This document shows positions 37,865 through 46,265 of a stretch of 64,000 nt of DNA, one piece after another. Both the position numbers and the translations under genes were made by a program. Where the stretch lies: assembly GCF_002799155.1 (NCBI RefSeq), contig NZ_NERD01000002.1:248001-312000 (forward strand). The letters are read 5' to 3'. Source of the stretch: Stenotrophomonas maltophilia (GTDB lineage Bacteria > Pseudomonadota > Gammaproteobacteria > Xanthomonadales > Xanthomonadaceae). The notes under the pieces were generated by a model. The model was not told the origin of the DNA. It was given only the letters and a program-made list of their open reading frames with translations, and did not search any database. Position 1 is the stretch's first letter, and each line of letters begins with the position of its first letter.

Positions 37865-38578
37865 ATGCGTCAGACGAAGGAGACCTCCGGCTTGGTGCTG
37901 GTGGTCGAAGACAACCGCAACATCTCCGAGATGATCGGGGAATACCTGGAAGGTCGCGGCTTCGAAGTCGACTATGCACAGGACGGCCTGGATGGCTACC
38001 GCCTCGCGGCGGAGAACAGCTATGACGTCGTGGTGCTCGACTTGATGTTGCCGCGCCTGGATGGCATCGAAGTATGCCGTCGCCTGCGCAACGATGCGCG
38101 CAAGTCCACACCGGTGCTGATGCTCACGGCACGCGACACTCTGGACGACAAGCTCACCGGCCTGGGGTTCGGCGCCGATGACTACCTGACCAAGCCGTTC
38201 GCGATCCAGGAGCTGGAAGCCCGCCTTCGCGCGCTGATCCGCCGCGAACGCCGCCAGGTCGGTTCGGAAGTGCTCAAGGTCGCCGACCTGGTGCTCGACC
38301 CGGTCAGCATGCGCGCCACCCGTGCCGGCACCGAGCTGCAGCTGTCGCCGATCGGCCTGCGCCTGCTGACCATCCTGATGCGCGAATCGCCGCGCGTGGT
38401 CACCCGCCAGGAGATCGAACGCGAGATCTGGGGCAATGGCCTGCCGGATTCGGACACCCTGCGCAGCCATCTGTACAACCTGCGCAAGATCATCGACAAG
38501 CCGTTCGACCGTCCGCTGCTGCACACCGTGCAGAGCGCCGGCTACCGCATTGCCGATATCGCCCAGCCGATGGCCTGA
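37865..38578 (+). CDS. OmpR/PhoB-family response regulator
   Basis: ATG follows AGAGGGA by 6 bases and gives 237 residues. The receiver domain spans 10-125, with the phospho-acceptor Asp in VVVLDLMLPRLDG (near residue 61), Thr in LMLTARD and Lys in LTKPFA. The winged-helix output domain follows (residues 140-232; DSDTLRSHLYNLRKIID is the recognition helix). A histidine kinase gene lies 155 bases downstream and should be the partner. The closest named system is unclear, so no symbol is given. Confidence 0.92.
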   Translation: MRQTKETSGLVLVVEDNRNISEMIGEYLEGRGFEVDYAQDGLDGYRLAAENSYDVVVLDLMLPRLDGIEVCRRLRNDARKSTPVLMLTARDTLDDKLTGLGFGADDYLTKPFAIQELEARLRALIRRERRQVGSEVLKVADLVLDPVSMRATRAGTELQLSPIGLRLLTILMRESPRVVTRQEIEREIWGNGLPDSDTLRSHLYNLRKIIDKPFDRPLLHTVQSAGYRIADIAQPMA

Positions 38579-38733
38579 TCAGGGCCCACGCCGGTGCAGT
38601 TGCAGGCCCGGCCGGGCAATGACCATGCACGGAGCCGGGGATGACCGGCCGGCGCTGCCGCCGGTCATCACCCGTGCACGACTACGGCGCGGTGCGCTGC
38701 CTATAATCGCAGCGCTCTGACCGGGACCCCGCA

Positions 38734-40005
38734 ATGCCGCACGGCCTGCCGCGCAAGATCCGTATCGCCTTCATCCTGCAGGCAGTTCTGGCCAGCCTGG
38801 GCATCCTGCTCGGTGCCTGGCTGGTCTCGCTGGTGATCAAGCACAGCCTGGTCGGCGCGGCCCTGCGCGAGGAAGCGGCGTACTACTGGACGCTGTACGA
38901 GGCCTCGCCGGTGCAGCCGCCACCCAACACCCAGAACATCCGTGGCTATCTGCTGGAAAGCGGGCAGTCGGCACTGTCCTTGCCTGGCAACCTGCGCAAC
39001 CTGGAGCCCGGTTTCCACGAGCTGCCCAAGGACGACCAGCTGGTGCTGGTCGATGTACGCCCGGCGGGCCGCCTGTACCTGGTATTCCTGCGGTCGCGCG
39101 CGGAAATGCTGGCCTTCTGGTTCGGCATCGTGCCGGTGCTGCTGACCTTGTTGGCGGTGTATGGCGCCAGCTGGGTCACCTACCGTGCCTCCAAGCGGCT
39201 GGTGTCACCGGTGAACTGGCTGGCGCGGCGCGTCTCGCGCTGGGACCCGGGCCACCCGGAGGCGGCCGACCTGGAGCCGAACAAGCTGCCTGCGGACATG
39301 CAGGGCGAGACCCGGCAGCTGGCGGCGGCGCTGCATTCGCTGGCCAACCGGGTCAGCGCGCATGTGGCGCGCGAACGAAATTTCACCCGTGATGCCAGCC
39401 ACGAGCTGCGCACGCCGTTGACCGTCATCCGAGTGGCCAGCGACATGGCCCTGGGCGATGAAGCCCTGCAGCCGCGCCTGCGCCGCAGCCTGCAGCGCAT
39501 CCAGCGCGCCGGCCGTGACATGGAAGCAGTGATCGACGCGTTCCTGATCCTGGCCCGCGAAGCCGACGTCGAACCGCAGATCGAGCTGTTCGATGTCAAC
39601 GACATCGTCCGCTATGAGGTGGACAATGCCAACGAGCTGCTGGGCAACCGGCCGGTATCGGTGCACCTGCACAGCGAAGCCCCGGTGCAGCTGCATGCAC
39701 CGCCGCGGGTGCTGCAGGTGGTGGTCAGCAACCTGGTGCGCAACGCGTGCAGCTACACCGACGAAGGGCGTATCGACGTGCACGTGCTCACTGACCGGGT
39801 GGTGGTGCGCGATACCGGCATCGGCATGTCCGCCGAGGCGTTGTCGCGCGCGTTTGAACCCTTCTACCGCGCCGAGCCAAGCCGCCCGCAGGGCACCGGC
39901 CTGGGCCTGTCGATCGTGCGCCGGCTGTGCGACCGCTTCGGCTGGAAGGTCAGCCTGGCCAGTGAGCCTGGCCAGGGCACCGAAGCAACGGTGATCTTCC
40001 GATAG
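38734..40005 (+). CDS. Two-component sensor histidine kinase
   Basis: The 423-residue protein has two membrane helices (about 12-35 and 128-150) enclosing a periplasmic domain of some 95 residues, a linker that may be a short HAMP, the phospho-acceptor His in ASHELRTPLTVI (near residue 223) and an HATPase domain (LVRNACSYT N-box, DTGIGM, GTGLGLSIV). The sensor domain gives no clue to the signal, apart from many acidic residues after YYWTLYEASP. It follows its regulator gene. Confidence 0.92.
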   Translation: MPHGLPRKIRIAFILQAVLASLGILLGAWLVSLVIKHSLVGAALREEAAYYWTLYEASPVQPPPNTQNIRGYLLESGQSALSLPGNLRNLEPGFHELPKDDQLVLVDVRPAGRLYLVFLRSRAEMLAFWFGIVPVLLTLLAVYGASWVTYRASKRLVSPVNWLARRVSRWDPGHPEAADLEPNKLPADMQGETRQLAAALHSLANRVSAHVARERNFTRDASHELRTPLTVIRVASDMALGDEALQPRLRRSLQRIQRAGRDMEAVIDAFLILAREADVEPQIELFDVNDIVRYEVDNANELLGNRPVSVHLHSEAPVQLHAPPRVLQVVVSNLVRNACSYTDEGRIDVHVLTDRVVVRDTGIGMSAEALSRAFEPFYRAEPSRPQGTGLGLSIVRRLCDRFGWKVSLASEPGQGTEATVIFR

Positions 40006-40085
40006 AGGGCTTTTGCCGGGCTGCGCCCGGCATCCGCCGAGGCAACATCAACATCCCCGTCTTCGACAGTTCCCCGCCATCCGCA

Positions 40086-40108
40086 GTAGATCCACGCCAT
40101 GCGTGGAT
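40086..40108. repeat. SMAG (GTAG) repeat
   Basis: GTAG with an 8-bp stem ATCCACGC and a CAT loop lies between the convergent kinase and SGNH hydrolase genes. A second hairpin GCCGGGC/GCCCGGC stands at 40016-40032. Confidence 0.8.
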
Positions 40109-40116
40109 GGGGTTGC

Positions 40117-40818
40117 TCAGTTGCAGTTGACCTTCGGCGCCAGCGCCCTGGTCCAGATCGCATACCCGGCCGGGGTCATGTGCAGCATGTCCTCGCGGAA
40201 CAGCGTCGCGTCCGGCTGTCCATCGGCGCCGAGCATCGGCGTGTAGATGTCGGTGAAGCCGGTATTGGGCAGCCTGGCCAGCGCGGCCTTGATCAGCGTG
40301 TTGGCTTCGTTGATCGCCGGCAGCAGGTGCGCGCGCGACGGGCTTGGCTTGATCGACAGGTACTCCACCTTCGTCTTCGGCAGGTCGCGATGCACGCGCT
40401 GCACGAAGGCGACCACGTCGTCGCGCACCTGCACGGCGCTGCGGCCGCTGTTGAGGTCGTTGTCGCCAGCGTAGAAGAACACCTTGCACGGCGCGTAGGG
40501 CACCACGATGCGGTCGGCATACCAGGTGCTGTCGCGCACTTCCGAGCCGCCGAAGCCGCGGTTGAACACCGGCTGGCCGGGGAAGTCGGTTGCCAGGCTC
40601 TCCCACATGCGGATGGAGGAGCTGCCGATGAATTCGATGCCACCGTGCGGCGGCGGGTTGGACAGGTCGGCGCTGGCGAAGCGGGCCATGTCGGCGGCCC
40701 AGGCCACGTTGGAGACCTGTTCGGGGACGCGCGGCGGCTTGGCCGGGCTCAGCGCCTGGGCCAGGGGGGCGGCGGTCAGCAGGCCCAGCATCAGCAGGCA
40801 GGTACGGCGACGGGACAT
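40117..40818 (-). CDS. Secreted GDSL/SGNH-family hydrolase
   Basis: Start chosen at MSRRRTCLLML because GGAG stands 6 bases before it; 233 residues. A signal peptide ends near ALS at residue 24. The SGNH blocks are a variant: block I FIGSSSIRMW with the nucleophile Ser, block II NRGFGGSEVRD, block III AGDNDLNSG, block V HMTPAGYAIW. Members act on esters outside the cytoplasm, including sugar acetyl groups and lipids. Substrate unknown. Confidence 0.85.
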   Translation of the reverse strand: MSRRRTCLLMLGLLTAAPLAQALSPAKPPRVPEQVSNVAWAADMARFASADLSNPPPHGGIEFIGSSSIRMWESLATDFPGQPVFNRGFGGSEVRDSTWYADRIVVPYAPCKVFFYAGDNDLNSGRSAVQVRDDVVAFVQRVHRDLPKTKVEYLSIKPSPSRAHLLPAINEANTLIKAALARLPNTGFTDIYTPMLGADGQPDATLFREDMLHMTPAGYAIWTRALAPKVNCN

Positions 40819-41031
40819 CAGACGCTCCAGCAGGGAAGGGAGAGAGCCATCATAGAAGCTGGGGCGGGCCCGGGCTTGCCCCTGGCAGTCCATTCACCGG
40901 GCCGGTGCCGGGATGCGCTGACGGCCTTGTGGCAAAATGGCGGCCATCTGCCTATCCCTGTGCACCCATGATTCCCTGCCGTGCGTCTGAGCGGTCGCTG
41001 CGCCGCGCCCCTGTTGCTGGATGTTCCACCC

Positions 41032-41427
41032 GTGGCTGATCAGTTCGGCCATCTGCCCCGCGGCCCGCGCCGCATCTTCCAGGCCGCCCGCTGGTCCTGG
41101 CAGGGCCTGCGTGCGGCCTGGCTGCATGAGTCCTCGTTCCGGCTGGAGGTCTACCTGCTGATCCTGCTGACCCCGGTCGCGATCTGGCTGGGCCAGACCC
41201 CGGTCGAGCGCGCGCTGCTGATCGGCTCGATGCTGCTGGTGCTGGCGATGGAACTGGCCAACTCGGCCATCGAAGCGGTGATCGAACGTTACGGCAGCGA
41301 GATCCATGAGCTGGCCGGCCGCGCCAAGGACATGGGCTCGGCGGCGGTCTTCGTGCTGATGATGAACGTGCTTCTGTGCTGGGCGCTGGTCGTGGTCCCG
41401 CATGCAATGGCCGGCAATTACGGCTGA
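41032..41427 (+). CDS. dgkA: Diacylglycerol kinase
   Basis: The 131-residue integral membrane enzyme phosphorylates diacylglycerol left from periplasmic glucan and lipid modification. Three helices follow an amphipathic start (RRIFQAARWSWQGLRAAW). The catalytic segment ELANSAIEAVIERYG (near residue 77) is intact. I chose the GTG giving MADQFGHL because its length is close to E. coli DgkA (122); a GTG 51 bases upstream is also in frame. Ribosome sites are weak for both. Confidence 0.9.
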   Translation: MADQFGHLPRGPRRIFQAARWSWQGLRAAWLHESSFRLEVYLLILLTPVAIWLGQTPVERALLIGSMLLVLAMELANSAIEAVIERYGSEIHELAGRAKDMGSAAVFVLMMNVLLCWALVVVPHAMAGNYG

Positions 41428-41459
41428 TCCCCATTCCCCCACTGCCCTGAAGAGTTTCC

Positions 41460-42209
41460 ATGTCCTTTGAGTTCCTCGCCGACCCCAATGCCTGGGTGAC
41501 CCTGTTCACCCTGAGCGCACTGGAAATCGTGCTCGGCATCGACAACCTGGTGTTCATTTCCATCGCGGTCAGCAAGCTGCCGGAAGAGCGTCGCCCGTTC
41601 GCGCGCAAGCTCGGCATCGCCGTGGCCTGCATCACCCGTATCGCCCTGCTGGTGTCGCTGGCCTATCTGGCGCACATGTCCGCCAACCTGTTCACCGTGG
41701 CCGGCATGGGCATCTCCATCCGCGACCTGGTGCTGATCGTCGGTGGCCTGTTCCTGATCATCAAGGGCTACATGGAGATCAAGGAACTGATCACCGGTGG
41801 CGAAGACGAGAACCCAGCCACCAGCAAGGCCTCGGGTGTATTCGGCATGGTCATCCTGCAGATCGCCATCATCGACATCGTGTTCTCGCTGGACTCGGTG
41901 ATCACCGCCGTCGGCATCGCCGATCACATCCCGGTAATGGTTGCCGCCATCCTGCTGTCGGTGATGGTGATGCTGCTGGCCGCCAACCCGCTGGGCCGCT
42001 TCATCGACGCCAACCCGACCGTGAAGATGCTGGCCCTGGCCTTCATCCTGCTGATCGGTGCGGTGCTGATCCTGGACGGCCTGGACGTGCACGTGCCCAA
42101 GCCCTACATCTATGCCGCGATGGGCTTCTCGGTGCTGGTGGAGTGGCTGAACCTGCTGATGCGCCGCCGCGCGCGCGAGCACCACGTGCCGGGCGCCGGC
42201 GACTGGTAA
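41460..42209 (+). CDS. TerC family membrane protein
   Basis: A 249-residue protein with seven hydrophobic helices. The family motifs are plain: SALEIVLGIDNLVFISI near residue 19 and IAIIDIVFSLDSVITAVG near residue 137, each with acidic residues inside helices that may bind metal. TerC relatives (YoaE, YgdQ, Alx) are implicated in tellurite resistance and Mn2+ export. It is 32 bases downstream of dgkA and ends in a strong hairpin. Confidence 0.92.
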   Translation: MSFEFLADPNAWVTLFTLSALEIVLGIDNLVFISIAVSKLPEERRPFARKLGIAVACITRIALLVSLAYLAHMSANLFTVAGMGISIRDLVLIVGGLFLIIKGYMEIKELITGGEDENPATSKASGVFGMVILQIAIIDIVFSLDSVITAVGIADHIPVMVAAILLSVMVMLLAANPLGRFIDANPTVKMLALAFILLIGAVLILDGLDVHVPKPYIYAAMGFSVLVEWLNLLMRRRAREHHVPGAGDW

Positions 42210-42235
42210 GCGCGCCACTGGCACGTGTGTCACCC

Positions 42236-42262
42236 AGAACCCCCGGCCTGGCCGGGGGTTCT
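42236..42262 (+). terminator. Hairpin terminator after the TerC gene
   Basis: A perfect 12-bp stem AGAACCCCCGGC with a CTG loop, 26 bases after the stop. No T run follows, so efficiency is uncertain. Confidence 0.7.
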
Positions 42263-42433
42263 GCGTTGTGGGGCGAGGCGCTACAACGGCGTTGCGGTTT
42301 TTGCACTTTCCGTGGGGTTCAGGCATCCACTTGTGAATCTGGATCAACAGTGTTTTCCCGGGGCGAGGCTTAATCCGCCACAGCAAAGCGCGCAGGCTAC
42401 GCACTCCCGCTTCCCCGCCCCCAGGAAACCCCC

Positions 42434-43594
42434 ATGAATTCCAGAGCCGCCTTGCTGGCGCTTGCCGTCGGCGCTTTCGCCATCGGAACCACCGAGTTTG
42501 CCCCGATGGGCCTGCTGCCGGTCATCGCCGACGGCGTGGGAGTCGGCATTCCGACCGCCGGCATGCTGATCACGGCCTACGCCGTCGGCGTGATGCTGGG
42601 CGCGCCGGTGATGACCCTGCTGATGGGCCGTTTCGGCAAGCGCACCGCGCTGATGCTGCTGATGTCGATCTTTGTGGTCGGCAACCTGTTGTCTGCAGTG
42701 GCCCCGAACTACGGGCTGCTGCTGCTGTCGCGCCTGGTCACCAGCCTCAACCACGGTGCCTTCTTCGGCATCGGTGCGGTGGTCGCCGCCAGCCTGGTAC
42801 CGAAGGAAAAGCAGGCCGCCGCCGTGGCCACCATGTTCATGGGCCTGACCATCGCCAACATCGGCGGCGTGCCGCTGGCGACCTGGGTCGGCCAGCAGCT
42901 GGGCTGGCGCCTGTCCTTCGCCGGTACGGCGATGCTGGGCCTGGTCGCGATCACCGCGCTGGGCTTCGCGCTGCCGGCGTCCGCACCGGGGCCGCGCCCG
43001 GACGTGCGCCGCGAACTGAAGGCGATCCTGCAGCCGCCGGTGCTGCTGGCGATGGCCACCACCGTGCTCGGTGCCGGTGCCATGTTCACTCTTTACACCT
43101 ACGTTGCGCCGGTGCTGACCGAACTGACCGGCGCCTCCAACGGCTTCATCGCGCTGTCGCTGGCGCTGATCGGTATCGGCTTCACCGTCGGCAACGGCAT
43201 CGGCGGGCGCATGGCCGACTGGTCGCTGGATGGCGCCACCCGCATCCTGCTGGCCGTCCTGGCACTGCTGATGTTCGTGCTGCCGCTGGCCTTCATGAGC
43301 CACGCCACCGCCGCCCTCGGTGTGCTGCTGTTCGGCGCGGCGACCTTCGCCCTCGTACCGCCGCTGCAGATCCGGGTGATGCAGGCAGCCAGCGAGGCGC
43401 CGGGCCTGGCATCGTCGATCAACGTGGGTGCGTTCAACCTGGGCAATGCCGTGGGTGCGGCGCTGGGGGGCGCGGTGATCAGCTCGGGGCTGGGCTACGC
43501 CGCGATTCCGGTGGCCGGTGGCCTGCTGGCGGCGTCGGGCCTGCTGCTGGCGTGGCTGGGGCGGACGCGCGCTGTGGTGGCCGAGGCCTGCTGA
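42434..43594 (+). CDS. MFS exporter, AraJ/YdhP-like
   Basis: The 386-residue protein has twelve hydrophobic helices. GTTEFAPMGLLPVIADG in helix 1, LMGRFGKRTALM (motif A) and NHGAFFGIGAVVAASLVP are typical of the AraJ/YdhP efflux group. It is a paralogue of the MFS protein encoded at 24-25 kb but has no adjacent regulator. Upstream, 42300-42430 is less GC-rich and probably holds the promoter. Substrate unknown. Confidence 0.9.
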   Translation: MNSRAALLALAVGAFAIGTTEFAPMGLLPVIADGVGVGIPTAGMLITAYAVGVMLGAPVMTLLMGRFGKRTALMLLMSIFVVGNLLSAVAPNYGLLLLSRLVTSLNHGAFFGIGAVVAASLVPKEKQAAAVATMFMGLTIANIGGVPLATWVGQQLGWRLSFAGTAMLGLVAITALGFALPASAPGPRPDVRRELKAILQPPVLLAMATTVLGAGAMFTLYTYVAPVLTELTGASNGFIALSLALIGIGFTVGNGIGGRMADWSLDGATRILLAVLALLMFVLPLAFMSHATAALGVLLFGAATFALVPPLQIRVMQAASEAPGLASSINVGAFNLGNAVGAALGGAVISSGLGYAAIPVAGGLLAASGLLLAWLGRTRAVVAEAC

Positions 43595-43693
43595 GTGATG
43601 TGGGGTGCCGGCAGGGCTTGCAGCCCTGCACCCGCCGAGGCCACTGCAACAGCAACAGCGTGCATTCCGTGGGTTGGCGGGGGGGGGGCCGGT

Positions 43694-44083
43694 GGCGGGG
43701 GACGCCGTAAACCCGTCCATGGGGGCTTGGCCGCGGCATCCATGCCGCGGACACCCCCGCCACCGGACCCACCCCGCCTTCGACAATTTCCCGCGATCTG
43801 TCGCAACGGCGTTCCGCTCTGGTAGGTGTCGACCTTGGTCGACACGAATGCCTGAAGAACCGGCTGTTGCTTTTGATTTTTCTTTTGATCTTCCCGCGGT
43901 GCGCAGGAAACCGTATGAGGCCGGGCGGGTGCGTTGGCTGGGGGCGTGAGCGCCATGGGCCCGAGGCATGCCTCGGGCGGGTTGGGCAGGACGCCCAACC
44001 CCGGTCTTGCCGTGTGCGCAGGACAGCGCACACGAGCAAGGCGCGGCTAAGCCTCCAGGGACGGATTCACGGCGTCCCCCGCC
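43694..44083. repeat. MITE-like 390-bp element with 43-bp inverted repeats and serial hairpins
   Basis: The ends are 43-bp imperfect inverted repeats (43694-43736 and 44041-44083, about six mismatches), each built around GGCGGGGGACGCCGT. Inside are a 9-bp stem CCGCGGCAT (43731-43750), a SMAG palindrome, an AT-rich patch (43865-43892), the 18-bp palindrome at 43960-43977, and two hairpins at 43981-43999 and 44006-44040 whose loops read AGGAC and AGGACA. I see no credible gene or target-site duplication. The 617-base gap between the MFS gene and lemA is otherwise empty apart from a run of ten G at 43679-43688. Confidence 0.65.
43822..43846. repeat. SMAG (GTAG) repeat inside the MITE-like element
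   Basis: GTAG with a 9-bp stem GTGTCGACC and a TT loop. Its presence within the larger element could mean insertion of one repeat into another or a composite unit. Confidence 0.75.
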
Positions 44084-44211
44084 ATGCCCACCCGCCCGGA
44101 CTACTCAGGCGATCCATGAGCATGGCCACCGCGGAGGGGGCGGCGCCCGATGGCCGGTCTTTCACCCGAACCATGGCATGCTCGGTGCCAAGCCCACCCG
44201 GAACCTCCGCC

Positions 44212-44832
44212 ATGCGCCTGTTCACCCGCGTTCTGCCCCTGATGCTGTTGGCCTCCCTGCTGTCCGGCTGCGGTTACAACGCCATCCAGCAGAAGGATGA
44301 AGCGGTCAAGGCCAGCTGGTCCGAAGTGCTCAACCAGTACAAGCGCCGCGCCGACCTGGTGCCCAATCTGGTGCAGACCGTGAAGGGCTTCGCCAGCCAG
44401 GAAGAGCGCGTGCTGACTGAAGTCACCAACGCCCGCTCGCGGGTTGGCCAGATCAATGTCAACGCCGATGACGAAGCCTCGCTCAAGCAGTTCCAGCAGG
44501 CGCAGGGTGAACTCGGCAGTGCGCTGTCGCGACTGCTGGTGGTCACCGAGAACTACCCGGTGCTGAAGTCGGACCAGAACTTCCGCGACCTGCAGGCGCA
44601 GCTGGAGGGCACTGAAAACCGCATTACGGTTGCGCGTGGCCGCTACATCCAGCAGGTGCAGGACTACAACACCTACATCCGCTCGTTCCCGCAGGTGATC
44701 ACCGCCAAGCTCTTCGGCTACAAGACCAAGCCGAACTTCACCGTGGACAACGAAGCGCAGATCTCCAACGCGCCGGCGGTCGATTTCGGCAACGCGCCGC
44801 AGCAGCAGCCGGCACCGCAGCCGGGCCACTGA
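44212..44832 (+). CDS. lemA: LemA family lipoprotein
   Basis: Start at MRLFTRVLPLM gives 206 residues with a good lipobox LLSGC (Cys near residue 20). The LemA core follows: YNAIQQKDEAVKASWSEVLNQYKRRADLVPNLVQTVKGFASQE is the family signature region, then long helices to about residue 180 and a Gln/Pro-rich tail. LemA proteins form helical bundles at the cell envelope; their function is poorly known. It is followed 3 bases later by a TPM-domain gene, the common LemA-TPM pairing. Confidence 0.9.
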   Translation: MRLFTRVLPLMLLASLLSGCGYNAIQQKDEAVKASWSEVLNQYKRRADLVPNLVQTVKGFASQEERVLTEVTNARSRVGQINVNADDEASLKQFQQAQGELGSALSRLLVVTENYPVLKSDQNFRDLQAQLEGTENRITVARGRYIQQVQDYNTYIRSFPQVITAKLFGYKTKPNFTVDNEAQISNAPAVDFGNAPQQQPAPQPGH

Positions 44833-44835
44833 CCG

Positions 44836-45720
44836 ATGCGCCTGGCCACTGCGCTGCTGGCCCTGCTGCTGTGGCTGCCGCTGGCGTCGCAGGCGCAGCA
44901 GCTGGCGCCGATTCCGGCGCTGGATTCGCCGGTGGTCGATACCACCGGCACGCTCGATGCCACGCAGAAGCAGGCGCTGGTGCAGCAGGCGCTGGCGCTG
45001 CAGCAGCGCAAGGGCAGCCAGCTGCAGGTGCTGGTGGTGCCGACCACCCAGCCGGAAGACATCGCGCAGTACACCACGCGGGTCTTCGACCAGTGGCAGA
45101 TCGGCCGCAAGGGCGTGGATGACGGCGTGCTGCTGGTGGTGGCCAAGGACGACCGGCGCGTGCGCATCGAGCCGGGCTACGGCCTGGAAGGCGCCATTCC
45201 CGATGCCATCGCCAACCGGGTCATCCAGGAATACCTGGTGCCGCGCTTCCGCAGCGGCGACTACGCCGGCGGCATCACCGACGCCACGGCGGTGCTGGTC
45301 AAGCTGATCGACGGCGAAACGCTGCCGGCACCGGTCAGCGGCCATCGCGGGCGGGAACCTGGCGGTGGCGGCGATACCTGGTTCCTGGCGCTGTTCATCG
45401 GTGTGTTCGCCGGCAGCATCCTGCGCGGCGTGTTCTCGCGCGTGCCGCGACCGCTGCGTGGCCTGCTCGGCGGCGCCGGTGCAGCGCTGGCAGCATTCCT
45501 GTTCACCTCCACCCTGCTGGCCAGTGGCCTGGCCGGTGTGGTCGGCCTGATCGTGGCGATGCTCTCTGGCCATCCCGGCCGTTTCGCCGGTGGCGGCGGC
45601 TGGGGCGGTGGCAGCTGGGGCGGGGGCGGTTTCGGCGGCGGCGGTGGATTCGGCGGTGGTGGCGGCTGGGGCGGCGGCGGTGGTCGTTCGGGCGGCGGCG
45701 GTGCTTCGGGAGGCTGGTGA
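44836..45720 (+). CDS. TPM domain protein with Gly-rich C-terminus (YgcG-like)
   Basis: The 294-residue protein has a signal peptide to about residue 20, a TPM domain at 35-155 (VVDTTGTLDATQKQAL, ILLVV-type core and RIEPGYGLEGAIPD), then two or three hydrophobic segments (180-245) and a tail made almost only of Gly, Trp, Phe and Ser. TPM domains are linked to photosystem II repair phosphatases in plants; the bacterial role is unknown. It follows lemA and overlaps the next TPM gene by one base. Confidence 0.88.
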   Translation: MRLATALLALLLWLPLASQAQQLAPIPALDSPVVDTTGTLDATQKQALVQQALALQQRKGSQLQVLVVPTTQPEDIAQYTTRVFDQWQIGRKGVDDGVLLVVAKDDRRVRIEPGYGLEGAIPDAIANRVIQEYLVPRFRSGDYAGGITDATAVLVKLIDGETLPAPVSGHRGREPGGGGDTWFLALFIGVFAGSILRGVFSRVPRPLRGLLGGAGAALAAFLFTSTLLASGLAGVVGLIVAMLSGHPGRFAGGGGWGGGSWGGGGFGGGGGFGGGGGWGGGGGRSGGGGASGGW

Positions 45721-46214
45721 TGATCCAACGTCTGTGGCGTCACGTGTTTTCGCCGTCGGTACGGCGCGCCTTCCCACCCGCCACGCTGCAGGCGATCACC
45801 GAGGCCATCGCGGCCGGTGAGCAGCGCCATGGCGGGCAGGTGATGTTCGCGGTGGAAGCAGACCTGCCGCTGGGTGCGCTGTGGCACAAGGTGACCCCGC
45901 GCCAGGCCGCCGAGCATGCCTTTGCGCGCCTGCGCACCTGGGATACCACGCACAACAACGGTGTACTGATCTACCTGCTGCTGGCCGATCACGCGATCGA
46001 GATCGTCGCCGACCGTGGCCTGCAGGGCCGGGTCAGCCCGGCGCAGTGGCAGCGGGTCTGTACCCACCTGCGCGAGGGCCTGCGCGGTGCCAATGTGGTC
46101 GAGGCGCTTCAGGATGCGATCGACGAGGTCTCCACCCTGATCGAGGGGCACTTTCCGGCCTCGATGCGGTCAGACGATGATGGCCTGCCCAACACGCCCC
46201 AGCTCCTTGGTTGA
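45720..46214 (+). CDS. Second TPM domain protein, cytosolic form
   Basis: The 164-residue protein lacks a signal peptide. Its TPM domain covers residues 25-150 (TLQAITEAIAAGEQRHGGQVMFAVE, NNGVLIYLLLADHAIEIVADRGL). It shares the domain, but not the membrane and Gly-rich parts, with the protein encoded just upstream. ATG lies across the previous stop codon; a GTG one codon earlier is possible. LemA plus two TPM genes is a recurrent set in proteobacteria without an agreed function. Confidence 0.85.
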   Translation: MIQRLWRHVFSPSVRRAFPPATLQAITEAIAAGEQRHGGQVMFAVEADLPLGALWHKVTPRQAAEHAFARLRTWDTTHNNGVLIYLLLADHAIEIVADRGLQGRVSPAQWQRVCTHLREGLRGANVVEALQDAIDEVSTLIEGHFPASMRSDDDGLPNTPQLLG

Positions 46215-46265
46215 GCCGGGGCGGCACTGGCCCGAGAATAGGCGTTCAACCGCAAGGCACCTTCC

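Noticed and set aside
43605-43949. Open frames of 75-115 codons in the MFS-lemA gap
   Set aside because: They run through hairpins and repeat ends, lack ribosome sites and resemble nothing I know.
43867-44211. N-terminal extension of lemA with hydrophobic and basic residues
   Set aside because: It would put the lipobox more than 110 residues into the protein. It is translated from the inverted-repeat element.
45590-45720. GGC/GGT-rich tract at the end of the first TPM gene as a DNA repeat
   Set aside because: It is coding sequence for the Gly-rich C-terminus that is normal for this family.
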